This document shows, in pieces, positions 15,297 through 23,839 of a DNA stretch of 41,352 bases; position 1 is the stretch's first letter, and the number at the start of each line of letters is the position of its first letter. The DNA comes from Oscillatoria sp. SIO1A7 (GTDB taxonomy: Bacteria > Cyanobacteriota > Cyanobacteriia > Cyanobacteriales > Laspinemataceae): contig JAAHFN010000059.1 in NCBI GenBank assembly GCA_010672965.1, positions 1 through 41,352 on the forward strand. Reading direction: 5' to 3'. Under the pieces are notes generated by a model. That model ran no database searches. It was not told the origin of the DNA and worked only from the letters and a program-made list of their open reading frames with translations. A program made the translations under genes and the position numbers.

Positions 15297-16505
15297 ATAG
15301 CCGGAGTTTATCTTGAGAATAGACTCGATTTGAGGAATTAAATTCATAACCCGACTTCTCCAACTATGATGAGTCACTATGTCATTGCGAGCCTTGCGTC
15401 CCATATCCGGTAGCGCTTGCCAAGAGTTATAAGCTCTCATCAAAACCTGCTTTAGATTCTCTTTGTTGCCCGCTTGAAATAAAAAACCCGTTTCTCCATC
15501 TCGAATAACTCGGCTTGCATCCTCAAACCTAGAAGCGATCGCTGGTTTAGCCATAGCCATGTATTCGTAGAGCTTGAGGGGCGAGAGGTACATCTTCCCT
15601 ATTTGTAACTGGATTTGTCCCGAATAGCCCAGATCGAATCCGGCTATATACTTCGGAACTTCTGCCCAAGAAACCTGACCTAGGAATGCTACATGCTCTG
15701 CAATACCTAGCTGCTGCGCTTGTGTCTGCCAAGCTTGCCGCATGGCACCATCTCCTACTACCACAAGGCAGATGTTAATGCTCTCTAAACGTAAGTCGCG
15801 AATTACTTCTAGCAACAAGTCGAGACCTTGCCAAGGGTACAAGCGACCTACAAAGCCGAGGGTAAAATCTTTAAAGATTGGCGATCGCTGCTGCTGTTCG
15901 GGATTGAATAAGGCGGTGTTTGCGCCGTTGGGAACTACTAATACTTTCTCAGGAGCAATGCTTGCCTCTCTTACGACGATTTCTTTTAGCGCCGAGCTAA
16001 CGCAGACTAAAACATCTGCTTGTTGGTAAGCCTTTAGCTCCAATCGGCGTGCGAGTTGTCCGAATACCAAGCTTTGGCGATCGCATTTGGCTTCGTAGAA
16101 CATTGGGGCGTTGGTTTCTAATATCCAAGGGATGCCATGCCTTTGGAAAATCCAACCCAAAGATTGTAATGAGGAAAAACGCTCGTAAACCCAGCCGACC
16201 CGATCGCCCCCTGCGCCTAGCTGCTGCCAAGCCCTGCGAGCATTGATGGCACCGCTGCCAAGGCGCAATAAATCTACGGCTAATTTTCTAGCAAACCCAC
16301 TACTAATAAACTGCTTCGATCCTTTGGAAATCCACTTTTGGGGAACGCGATCGCCAATGATAAAGCGCTTGACCTCCCAGTCTAGGGATTCAAATGCCTG
16401 GATAACCCCAAGAACGTGGGCGCGGGCTCCGCTTTCCTCGGCCTCGGGGCGAGTAGATACCCGAGGAGCGGCGCACAAATAACCAAGTCTATTTTTTGGG
16501 TTCAC
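15294..16505 (-). CDS. GT4-family glycosyltransferase
   Basis: From GTG 16505 (VNPKNRLGYLCAAPRVSTRP) the protein has 403 residues. It shows the two-domain GT-B layout. The N-domain has ESGARAHVLGVIQAFESLDW and a GRPY-like acceptor region. The C-domain begins FTLGFVGRLYPWQGLDLLLE and has VVGDGAMRQAWQ, EHVAFLGQVSWAEVPKYIAG and the donor-site segment SPLKLYEYMAMAKPAIAS, where the glutamate binds nucleotide sugar. RBS AGAGG eight bases before the GTG favours this start over an ATG at 16616, whose extra 37 residues translate degenerate repeat. It probably adds a sugar to the growing repeat unit. Confidence 0.88.
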   Translation of the reverse strand: MNPKNRLGYLCAAPRVSTRPEAEESGARAHVLGVIQAFESLDWEVKRFIIGDRVPQKWISKGSKQFISSGFARKLAVDLLRLGSGAINARRAWQQLGAGGDRVGWVYERFSSLQSLGWIFQRHGIPWILETNAPMFYEAKCDRQSLVFGQLARRLELKAYQQADVLVCVSSALKEIVVREASIAPEKVLVVPNGANTALFNPEQQQRSPIFKDFTLGFVGRLYPWQGLDLLLEVIRDLRLESINICLVVVGDGAMRQAWQTQAQQLGIAEHVAFLGQVSWAEVPKYIAGFDLGYSGQIQLQIGKMYLSPLKLYEYMAMAKPAIASRFEDASRVIRDGETGFLFQAGNKENLKQVLMRAYNSWQALPDMGRKARNDIVTHHSWRSRVMNLIPQIESILKINSGY

Positions 16506-16507
16506 GA

Positions 16508-16706
16508 AATGTTCCTCTTTAGGGTTTAGGCTAGAACGAGGGTGTAGGGTGTAGCGTTTAAGGTGTAGGCAGAAGAGCCGAAAATACGATATTTCTTTCT
16601 TCCGCCTACACCCCACGCCCTACACCCTACACCCTAATTAAAACCCCTACACGCTATACCCTAATTAAAACCCCTACACCCTACACCCTAAACCCTAAAC
16701 CCTAAT
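16508..16706. repeat. ACACCCT/ACCCTAA heptamer array
   Basis: Clusters of CTACACC/CACCCTA units run over most of the gap between two glycosyltransferase genes. Positions 16686-16706 read CCCTAAACCCTAAACCCTAA, three tandem units identical to the plant-type telomere heptamer. The opposite strand orientation (GGGTGTAGGGTGTAG) appears at 16541-16556, so a foldback is possible. Confidence 0.8.
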
Positions 16707-16708
16707 TC

Positions 16709-17851
16709 TTAAAGCTCTCCTCGTAAAACCGCTCGGTAAATATCTTCTAGAATCCTAGTCTGGCTCTGTAAATTAAACAACTTACGCACTCGCTCTTGGC
16801 CATTTTTGCTGAAGTGCTGCCAAAGGGTTTCCTCGTTTAGCAAGCGCAAGATATATGCAGCCAGCCCTTCTACATCTCGCTCTGGTGCGAGAAAACCAGT
16901 TTCGCCATGAGCCACTGCCTCGGGAATACCACCGCTGGCAAAACTGACCGCTGGCAATCTCATCGCTTGGGCTTCTGCGAAGACAGTGCCAAATGCTTCG
17001 GAAGCGCCCGACTCCAAAGTAACGCTGGGGACGCTGAATACTTTAGCTCGGTTCATCCAGGTTCTTACGACTTCTGGCGGTTGCGCTCCCAGAAAACGAT
17101 AGCGCCGTAGCGAGTTGGCTGCTATTTTCTCAAGAGCTGACCGCAGCAAGCCATCCCCAATAACTACCAGTTCCACATCGGGCCTTGCCTGCTGCACTCT
17201 AGCCATCGCCCGAATTAGAAATTCGCAGCCTTTGACTTCAACTAAGCGCCCTACAAAGAGAACAAACGGCTGACGCGGCAGGGAGCGATCGGGCTTAAAC
17301 TGATTTATGTTAATTCCTATGTAGTGGACTATAATCTTCTCGGGCGGAAAGCCTTGGGCTAGTAGTTTAGTTTTGATAAAGTCGGAAACGGCAATAAATA
17401 GGCGAGACTCGCGCTTGAGGGTTTCTCGACGGCGCAAATACAGGCGATGGCCGTAAAACGATCGCCTTGCATACTCGTCTTTTATGGTAGCTGCGAAGCC
17501 GTGGAAGGTGACAATCGAGGGAATTTGCAAAAATTCCCCTAAGGGAAGTGCCAAGGCACCCCCGACTCCAAAGTGAGCGTGAATTAAGGCGGCTTGCAAC
17601 TCTAGGAAACTTTTGTAGAAACTAGGAGCTATATTCCAGACTTTAAATAATCCCTCTGCCAGTTTGCCCCGGACTCCGCCCCCGTTCGCCACTCGAACCC
17701 GTTCTCGGGGTAGAGTTAATCCTTTCTCTAACCTGGAACCTACATAGTAGGGCACAAAGTTTTGTAATGCTTCCCCTTGGGCAAGTACAAATGTTTCGGA
17801 TATCGGGAGCAAGTGGTCGCGGTAGATGATGATGTTAGGACGTTCGGACAT
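16709..17851 (-). CDS. GT4-family glycosyltransferase, WcaL-like
   Basis: The 380-residue protein starts MSERPNIIIYRDHLLPISET. The N-domain has the ISETFVLAQGEAL and ALIHAHFGVGGA motifs that I link to the colanic-acid WcaL/AmsK-like group. The C-domain has LFVGRLVEVKGCEFLIRAM, VVIGDGLLRSALEK and the EX7E-type donor site ESGASEAFGTVFAEAQAM, followed by FASGGIPEAVAHGETGFL. Its start overlaps the stop of the upstream ligase gene by 17 bases (17835-17851), which suggests translational coupling. It ends two bases before the telomere-like heptamer array. Likely role: sugar transfer in exopolysaccharide assembly. Confidence 0.9.
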   Translation of the reverse strand: MSERPNIIIYRDHLLPISETFVLAQGEALQNFVPYYVGSRLEKGLTLPRERVRVANGGGVRGKLAEGLFKVWNIAPSFYKSFLELQAALIHAHFGVGGALALPLGEFLQIPSIVTFHGFAATIKDEYARRSFYGHRLYLRRRETLKRESRLFIAVSDFIKTKLLAQGFPPEKIIVHYIGININQFKPDRSLPRQPFVLFVGRLVEVKGCEFLIRAMARVQQARPDVELVVIGDGLLRSALEKIAANSLRRYRFLGAQPPEVVRTWMNRAKVFSVPSVTLESGASEAFGTVFAEAQAMRLPAVSFASGGIPEAVAHGETGFLAPERDVEGLAAYILRLLNEETLWQHFSKNGQERVRKLFNLQSQTRILEDIYRAVLRGEL

Positions 17852-19082
17852 CAGATTTGTTTGGGCGGCTTGTTTGGAGGCTGGTTTGGGCGGCTAAGTC
17901 TGTTCTAGATTCAAGCGATAGTATAGTGGCTACATAGAAAACCCAAAAGATGCTGTTGCGAGCCATGACTGTAGTTTCACTCAAATTGTAAAGCAAAATA
18001 AAGGTCATATACATTAATGGCCAAAGACCTTCTACTGTTTTGGTAGTTAGGAAATAGGCGATCGCTCGGGGGATTTGGCGCAAAAACCCTAGCCCCCATG
18101 TCAACAGTCCTAACAAACCTAATTCGAGCCATAAATTTAAAAACCCATTATGGGCTTGTTCGAGGCCGTCCTTCCAAGAGGTACGAATCAATATTTCCTC
18201 TGCCTCGCTGCCCCAGCCCAGCCAGAATACTCCATATCCGTAACCCAGCCAAGGACGCTGAAGAATTTTTAACCATACTTCTTCCCATACCCGCGCCCGA
18301 CCCGTGAAGGTAATATTTTTACCTAATATTCCCAAGAAGATTTCGAGGTTTTCCGCCAGCAACAGGGCTAGACCTCCTCCCACCAAGGCTGCAAGAAGTA
18401 GGTAAGGCACCGCCAAAATATAGTGCCAGCGCAAGGCATTATAGATGAAGAAAATAGCAATAACCAGCACCAAGACTAATAATGCTGTTTTAGAGGCAGA
18501 ACGCCAAACCATAAACACCGAAAGAGCCAGACCTGCCCTAGCGAGCCAACGATGCTTTTGCCCGCTACGGGATAGAATTAAAAAGACTACTACACTCAAG
18601 CACATTAAGCGACCGAGAGTGTTTCGGTGGGAAAAAATTCCCCGCCAGCCCCCCGACTGCAAGCCGTAACTTGGTAGAGCGATCGCAAACAGTAGGCTGA
18701 ATAGGGCTGAGATACTCAGTGTCCAAGCCAACCAATGCAGTTGTTCTTTGAGGCTATAGCGCCTTGCCAAATATACTCCAAACAGGGTTTGTCCTAACAG
18801 CATTATGCTGCGGCGCAAGCCCAGCGCCGGTTGGTTCGACCACAAACAGGAAGTCAGGGCAATCCCCATTAGAACCCATAAATGCTTGGAGCGCGCTGCC
18901 ACCCGAAGATTCTGCTGCCAATAAGGAACGAGTAAAATCATTGCCAGTAGATAGACCGCAAAATAGATCGCTTTCATTTTCGGATGAAAAGTGAAAAAGG
19001 CGTTTGTCAACAACAGCAGCCGCAAAAACATTAAGGACTTTTCTGCTAGCCAGAGCAGGCATAGAAGATTGTTACGAGACAT
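17835..19082 (-). CDS. O-antigen ligase/polymerase-like membrane protein (Wzy_C, ExoQ-like), paralogue 1
   Basis: From ATG 19082 (MSRNNLLCLLWLAEKSLMFL) the protein has 415 residues and about ten to twelve membrane helices. Wzy_C hallmarks are LWVLMGIALTSCLWSNQP, GVYLARRYSLKEQLHWLAW, GWRGIFSHRNTLGRLMCLSV, FTGRARVWEEVWLKILQRPW, LGYGYGVFW and AHNGFLNLWLELGLLGLLTW. The large periplasmic loop lies before the H-N-G-F motif. An alternative start at 19208 adds residues that merely translate intergenic tract DNA. It would polymerise or ligate lipid-linked repeat units in the periplasm. It is adjacent to a clear paralogue (19275-20513). Confidence 0.87.
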   Translation of the reverse strand: MSRNNLLCLLWLAEKSLMFLRLLLLTNAFFTFHPKMKAIYFAVYLLAMILLVPYWQQNLRVAARSKHLWVLMGIALTSCLWSNQPALGLRRSIMLLGQTLFGVYLARRYSLKEQLHWLAWTLSISALFSLLFAIALPSYGLQSGGWRGIFSHRNTLGRLMCLSVVVFLILSRSGQKHRWLARAGLALSVFMVWRSASKTALLVLVLVIAIFFIYNALRWHYILAVPYLLLAALVGGGLALLLAENLEIFLGILGKNITFTGRARVWEEVWLKILQRPWLGYGYGVFWLGWGSEAEEILIRTSWKDGLEQAHNGFLNLWLELGLLGLLTWGLGFLRQIPRAIAYFLTTKTVEGLWPLMYMTFILLYNLSETTVMARNSIFWVFYVATILSLESRTDLAAQTSLQTSRPNKSDVRTS

Positions 19083-19202
19083 TTTCTCTGGAAATGCTGG
19101 AAATGGAGAATGGGGAATGGGGAATCGGTCAATCGGAGCGGCAGGGAAAAGTGAAGAGTGAAAGGTGAATAGTGAATAGCGAACGGGGGGTTTGTTTTCA
19201 CT

Positions 19203-19290
19203 TTTCACTACACCCTACACCCTACACCCTACACCCTACACCCCACCCTACACCCTACACCCTACCGCCACACCCTACACCCTAGCCCTA
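19203..19290. repeat. ACACCCT heptamer array
   Basis: About ten CTACACC units, including a variant CACCCCA and the interruption ACCGCC. The array runs into the last codons of the paralogue-2 ligase gene (stop at 19275), so the repeat has entered the coding end. Confidence 0.85.
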
Positions 19291-20513
19291 GAGGGAATCG
19301 ACAGCATCGCCGCCACATAAATTATCCAAAAAATGCTGTATTTGGTCAGCAGCGTACTCTCGGTCAGATTGTACAATACTGTAAAGCTCATTAAGGTCAG
19401 CGGCCAAAGACCTTCTCCGGTTTGGACAGAACGGAGCCAGCGAAAAGCTTGTGGCAGCTTCCTCGCAAAATGAAGCGCAAAGGTTAATACTCCCAAACCA
19501 CCAAAATCAAGCCACAAATCTAAAAAACCATTGTGAGATTGACCGCCTATGACCAGGGAACTTCCGGTTGCCCGCACGATATCTTGCGTATTCTGCGAAT
19601 TTGACCAGAAAGCACTGTAGCCGTAGCCCAACCAAGGATATTGGCCTATTTTCGCCAGCACTATCTCCCATATAATCGTGCGCTTGCTCAAGGTGATATC
19701 TTTTCCGAGCAAACCCGTCACGATTTCCAGATTACCGAGCAGCCACCAAATTACACAGACTCCCAGAACAATTGCAGCTAGCAGCCAGGGTAAGGGAATT
19801 GGATAGTAACGCCGCCAAACTTGGTAGCCGAATAGGAGAACGAGAATGGCGAGAAAAACGACTAAGGCAGTTTTGGAAGTCGAAGCCAACATTAGAGTAG
19901 CGCTAAAGCCACAGCCAGCCCAGGCAATCCAAGGGTACTGGGTACTGCTCCGAGCCAGAATCAGAAATACTACTGCACCCAGACACATAAGGCGACCGAA
20001 AAGATTTTGGTTGCTATAAATTCCTCGCCATCCGCCCCAGTGGATTCCATAAATAGGCAGCGCGATCGCGAGCAACAGGCTCAGAACGGCTGCAATGCCA
20101 AACATCAAGGCTAGTAGCTGAAGCTGCTCTTTGATGCTGTAGCGCTTGGCTAGGTAAACTCCCAATAGGGTTGTCGCGACCAGACCTATGCTGCGGCGCA
20201 GAGTAGTTGCTGGCAGATCCGACCAGAGAACGGATAGCAAAGCTAGCCCGACTAAACCCCATAACAGCTTATCTCTTGAAGCCACGCCAAGAGCGCTTTT
20301 CCATTGTGGGACGAGTAGCAGTAAGGTGACAGCATAGATTCCCCAGCGAATAATCTTCCATACTGCATCTAACCTCGCTAGTTCTGCCGGAGTAGATAAT
20401 ATCGGATACAGCTGTAGAAGTCCGATGATGGGATAAGTAAAAAACAGCAGTGCGAAAACGACAAATAGCCGTTCGGCAGTTTTTAGGGCAGAGGTTGGCA
20501 TAATTTCGTTCAT
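19275..20513 (-). CDS. O-antigen ligase/polymerase-like membrane protein, paralogue 2
   Basis: The 412-residue protein starts MNEIMPTSALKTAERLFVVF. It aligns with its neighbour over the whole length, for example LLWGLVGLALLSVLWSDLPA, YLAKRYSIKEQLQLLALMFG, WGGWRGIYSNQNLFGRLMCL, LGKDITLSKRTIIWEIVLAK, PWLGYGYSAFW and QSHNGFLDLWLDFGGLGVLT. So the two arose by tandem duplication or by joint recruitment. Two Wzy/WaaL-type proteins in one locus could split the work as polymerase and ligase; which is which is not visible. The final residues IPSRARV come from the adjoining repeat array. Confidence 0.87.
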   Translation of the reverse strand: MNEIMPTSALKTAERLFVVFALLFFTYPIIGLLQLYPILSTPAELARLDAVWKIIRWGIYAVTLLLLVPQWKSALGVASRDKLLWGLVGLALLSVLWSDLPATTLRRSIGLVATTLLGVYLAKRYSIKEQLQLLALMFGIAAVLSLLLAIALPIYGIHWGGWRGIYSNQNLFGRLMCLGAVVFLILARSSTQYPWIAWAGCGFSATLMLASTSKTALVVFLAILVLLFGYQVWRRYYPIPLPWLLAAIVLGVCVIWWLLGNLEIVTGLLGKDITLSKRTIIWEIVLAKIGQYPWLGYGYSAFWSNSQNTQDIVRATGSSLVIGGQSHNGFLDLWLDFGGLGVLTFALHFARKLPQAFRWLRSVQTGEGLWPLTLMSFTVLYNLTESTLLTKYSIFWIIYVAAMLSIPSRARV

Positions 20514-20529
20514 TTTCTTATTTTGTTGA

Positions 20530-20613
20530 AGATCCCCCCAACCCCCCTTAAAAAGGGGGGCGTATAGGATTTCCCCCCTTTTTAAGGCTTTTTAAGGGGG
20601 GCTAGGGGGTATC
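20530..20613. repeat. GATCCCCCCAACCCCCCTT inverted-repeat element
   Basis: Left end GATCCCCCCAACCCCCCTTA; internal runs AAAAAGGGGGG and CCCCCCTTTTTAAGG; right end TTTTTAAGGGGGGCTAGGGG. It can form stacked hairpins. The same ends are nested in the MITE-B copies at 11972 and 23000, and a fragment is at 29536-29572. It lies between the GT2 and ligase genes and may cause partial termination. Confidence 0.75.
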
Positions 20614-20635
20614 TAGCTTTAGGTAGGAACTTTAG

Positions 20636-21532
20636 TCACCTTATACTGTGGTAAAAGCATCGAGCCACTATTTCCAGTTTGGCCAGCCAGGTCGGGACAG
20701 ACGACCAATAGAGTCGGACAATTTCCATCAAATCGGCATCAAGTCGCATGTAGCGCCAGTAACGCCCGATTCCTTGAGCGAATGCGTTGTTGGTAAATTG
20801 CTCTAATTCAGGGAAATTGAACCGGAGCCAATAAGCCGTTAAGATTTGAACATTGGCTTTTAAGCTTTGGTTGTTTTGTCTGAGGGTGTAGGCGTTGTTA
20901 GCATGGAGTCTTTGGCAAGCTAATTCTCGATTGTCAAAAAAACCTTTGGCCAGGTATAGGGAGGCAAGTTTTAGGTAATTATCGCTAGCAATGAGGATAG
21001 ATTCTGGCATGGGGAGAATTAGTTTGAGAAGCGATCGCGAAAAACACAAGCCGGAGGTAGCAGGGGGAGTAAAGCGCGGCTTGCCCTTTTTGATGGCTTC
21101 TCTAAAATCGCACGGGCGTGAGGAATGCTCCGGGCTAATATTAAAAGATTTACCAGCAGACATATCTACCAATCTAAGCGGGTGAAAGCACCAACCAATA
21201 TCTGGATAGCCTTCAAACAAACCCGCGACTTCTGCTATCTTGTCCGGCATGAAGATGTCGTCAGCATCTAGCAGACAAACAATATCCCCCGTACTGGCTG
21301 CAAAACCTGCGTTAAAAGCCGACGCCTGTCCGCCGTTGTCTTTCAGCACTGGGATTATTGTCTCTCCGTAACTGGCGATAATATCCCGGGAGTCGTCCGT
21401 AGAACCGTCATCGACCACAATAATTTCATTGTTGGGATAAGTTTGATTTAAAGCGCTGTCAATGGCCTCGCGCAAAAAGCGATCGTAATTGTAGTTATTT
21501 ATAACAATACTAATAAGCGGTTTATCCTTCAT
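20636..21532 (-). CDS. Family 2 glycosyltransferase
   Basis: From ATG 21532 (MKDKPLISIVINNYNYDRFL) the protein has 298 residues. The GT-A fold is shown by EIIVVDDGSTDDSRDII, NGGQASAFNAGFAASTGDIV and the DxD-type metal/nucleotide motif LLDADDIFMPDK. The acceptor half includes FTPPATSGLCFSRSLLKLIL and CQRLHANNAYTLRQNNQSLK. It overlaps the wzx stop by 11 bases, so it is translationally coupled to the flippase. The longer frame from 21613 would start inside the flippase gene and is rejected. It would transfer one sugar from a nucleotide donor to the lipid-linked glycan. Confidence 0.92.
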   Translation of the reverse strand: MKDKPLISIVINNYNYDRFLREAIDSALNQTYPNNEIIVVDDGSTDDSRDIIASYGETIIPVLKDNGGQASAFNAGFAASTGDIVCLLDADDIFMPDKIAEVAGLFEGYPDIGWCFHPLRLVDMSAGKSFNISPEHSSRPCDFREAIKKGKPRFTPPATSGLCFSRSLLKLILPMPESILIASDNYLKLASLYLAKGFFDNRELACQRLHANNAYTLRQNNQSLKANVQILTAYWLRFNFPELEQFTNNAFAQGIGRYWRYMRLDADLMEIVRLYWSSVPTWLAKLEIVARCFYHSIR

Positions 21533-22922
21533 TGACCCGTGCTTTAACCTTATTTTGGAAACCAGCCAAAAAACCTCGCATTTCCCGCAAAGAGCCAGGC
21601 CATAGCAGGGCAACCGGCAAGCTTAGAAAAGTCCAAGTTCCAAGCTGCTGCCAGAACAGGGGCAAGCTCGTCCCCGCCCACCAGACCCCAGCCAGTCGAT
21701 AGTCGGGAGCATCGGCGTAGCGGGCGATATAAGCGTGAATCGCAATATAGCTGAGAATGGCCAAAATTTCTGCCCCGCCGTATCCAATTAAACCCCAGCG
21801 AGGGACAAAAAAATACGCCCCTCCAGCAAAGAGAACGATATGGATGATATGGAATGTCCCGACCTCCCAGTTACGCTTCAGCACATAAAGAGTCGCGGAG
21901 TGGAGATTAAATAAAGCGTTGGTTAAATAACTCAGGGCGACGAACGGGTAAACCTGGAGAATGGGAAGCCAGTTTTTGTCTGCAAGTAAGGGTAAAAGCC
22001 AGGAGCTGGTAAGACCAAATGTTACTAGGATTGGTCCGACGGCAAGAATTTGCAAGCGCATTCCTTCTGCGATCGCTTGGGAAAGGCGAGTTCGATTTCC
22101 TTGCAAGCGACTGAGAGTAGCAATAGACAGCCGCCAAGTAGCAGTTTTCACAAAACTCAGCCTCTCGGCAAACTGCACCGTTAAATCAATATAGCCTGCT
22201 GCTTCTTTTCCCAAGAATGGCAACACTATCAATGGGTTAACCAGTTGGCGCAAGTTCCAAACCCACATCGAGCTAGAGTAGCCTAGACCGTACCCTACCA
22301 TCTGTCGTATTAGCGTCCAGTCCCAATAAAAATGGGGGCGGTATCGCGTAGCTCCATACAGTAGCGCTAAAACTACTATTTGCTGGCTCCACCACCCGCC
22401 CACTGGAGCCCAAACGCCCAAGCCCGAAAATGCCAAGGTAAGGGCGGCTAAATAATAGACTATTTGACCGATAAACTCAGTTATAGCAACCTGACGATAA
22501 TTTAGGGCGCGTTCGAGCCGAGCTAAAGGAACTAGAGCGATTAAGTGAAATGGCAACCCCAAGAACATACTTCTGATTACCGGGCTGAGTTCTTTGTATT
22601 GTGCCAATTGTTCCAAAAGGGGCAAGCTGAAAAATGCCACGAAGCTAACCAATATCCCTAAAACCAGCAATAGATTGAAGGCTTGGTTATAGTCGCGATC
22701 GCTTTCTTCGCCTTCATGTCGAATTAAGTAAACCCCAATCCCCCATTGAGTCAGTTTGTAGCAGTATGTGTAAATTCCCAATACGGCTGCATAGAGGCCG
22801 TAGTTTCCTGGTCCAATCGCACGGGTTAGAAGCAGAACTCCCCCAAGGCCGATAACCATACCTAGACCTTGGCGAAGGGCAAGATATGTACCCCCACGCA
22901 ACACCCTAATTCTTAGGCTCAT
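21522..22922 (-). CDS. Wzx-like polysaccharide flippase (MOP superfamily)
   Basis: The 466-residue protein has about fourteen hydrophobic segments. The N-terminus MSLRIRVLRGGTYLALRQGL followed by GVLLLTRAIGPGNYGLYAAV is the typical opening of MOP/polysaccharide-transporter family proteins. Internal landmarks are YGLGYSSSMWVWNLRQLVNP and IDLTVQFAERLSFVKTATWR. It moves lipid-linked repeat units across the inner membrane to the Wzy-type proteins encoded downstream. It is the first gene of the minus-strand run. The ATG at 22922 has AATTAATTA-type AT-rich DNA upstream and no good ribosome site. Confidence 0.9.
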   Translation of the reverse strand: MSLRIRVLRGGTYLALRQGLGMVIGLGGVLLLTRAIGPGNYGLYAAVLGIYTYCYKLTQWGIGVYLIRHEGEESDRDYNQAFNLLLVLGILVSFVAFFSLPLLEQLAQYKELSPVIRSMFLGLPFHLIALVPLARLERALNYRQVAITEFIGQIVYYLAALTLAFSGLGVWAPVGGWWSQQIVVLALLYGATRYRPHFYWDWTLIRQMVGYGLGYSSSMWVWNLRQLVNPLIVLPFLGKEAAGYIDLTVQFAERLSFVKTATWRLSIATLSRLQGNRTRLSQAIAEGMRLQILAVGPILVTFGLTSSWLLPLLADKNWLPILQVYPFVALSYLTNALFNLHSATLYVLKRNWEVGTFHIIHIVLFAGGAYFFVPRWGLIGYGGAEILAILSYIAIHAYIARYADAPDYRLAGVWWAGTSLPLFWQQLGTWTFLSLPVALLWPGSLREMRGFLAGFQNKVKARVNEG

Positions 22923-22999
22923 ATTAATTAGTTAATTCTTGTCCTCTGTAGAAGCAAGCGCTCCCGAAGTGATTTTTACCATAATAGCCCGTTGGTTAG

Positions 23000-23312
23000 A
23001 CAATACCTTCGCCAAAACGCAAAAACACCTTATTTGTAGGGAGGGAACCGGGAACGAAACACAACAAATGCGAGGTCTAATACCAACGTCAGATCCCCCC
23101 AACCCCCCTTTCCAAGCGATAAATTGGGGGGCTTCAAGAGAGATGGGGAAGAGTGGGAAGGGTGGGAGGGGTGGGAAGAACCAGAAGAAATTCTCCCCCC
23201 TCTCCCCCCTCTCCCCCCTCTCCCCACAGTCCCCACACTCCCCAATTAATCGGCCAATTAATCGGGGGGTTGGGGGGATCTGACGTTGGGGCAAATAGGC
23301 GTTGGTATTGTT
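23000..23312. mobile_element. MITE-B copy 2 with nested CCCCCCAACCCC element
   Basis: Ends ACAATACCTTCGCC (from 23000) and GGCGTTGGTATTGTT (to 23312) match MITE-B copies 1 and 3. The outer GAAACCCGG part is replaced by TTAGA / TTAGATA. Inside, 23092-23282 is a second inverted repeat (GATCCCCCCAACCCCCC ... GGGGTTGGGGGGATC) that holds runs of TCTCCCCCC and AGTGGGAAGGGTGGGAGG. Open frames here translate repeat only. Confidence 0.75.
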
Positions 23313-23656
23313 AGATATAAATTGTTTTGCTTAAGCCAGACCAACCAATACAATTAATTAACCGCCAAAGTTGGATAGACCCTACCCACTCTGGCGGCTT
23401 ATGCCAAATTGGCCAAATTGCTAATATAAAAAAATCGGGCTTCCCCGTAGGACAGGGCTTCCCGTAGAACGGGCGTCCCGCCTGTCTCAAAAAGGGAGGG
23501 ACTTCTCGTGTCGCCTATCTTACGGTCGGTTCCAAATGGCGCGGGCAACGAACCAAATTCGATATTACTAACAATTTGCGTAAGGCTTGGTGCCAATACT
23601 CAATGCCCAATGCCCGATGCCCTTATTTAGGGTCGCCTACGGTGTAGGGTGTAGGG
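23313..23656. other. Gene-free repeat stretch upstream of the wzx run
   Basis: An ACCGCCA ... CTGGCGGCT hairpin spans about 23361-23399. A degraded GTAGGACAGGG ... GACGGGCGTC repeat spans 23442-23530, with CATTGGGC-type units at 23605-23625. No gene or clear promoter is recognised. Confidence 0.45.
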
Positions 23657-23823
23657 TAGGGTGTTGACTCTGTGGGTTTTCCGACTCGTTGGCTACCAAC
23701 GGGGATCGCGCCGGCTCGAAAATCCCGAAACCCTCTCTTAGTAAGGATTTCAGCCCTCTCTAGACGCGGTACAAAAACTGCATGAAATCCATCTTTGTCT
23801 TTCCCCACAGAGTCAACACCCTA
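23657..23823. mobile_element. MITE-C copy 1 (TAGGGTGTTGACTCTGTGGG ends)
   Basis: A 167-bp element, TAGGGTGTTGACTCTGTGGG at the left and CCCCACAGAGTCAACACCCTA at the right. Interior landmarks are GGCTACCAACGGGGATCGCG and TAAGGATTTCAGCC. An almost identical element follows 16 bases later. Confidence 0.85.
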
Positions 23824-23839
23824 GGTGTAGGGTGTAGGG

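Noticed and set aside
16686-16706. Eukaryotic telomere or contamination
   Set aside because: The units are embedded in a larger imperfect heptamer array between cyanobacterial genes and are only three copies long.
22932-23294. Open frames rich in GERGERGENFFWFFPPLPPF
   Set aside because: They translate the nested CCCCCCAACCCC element of MITE-B copy 2.
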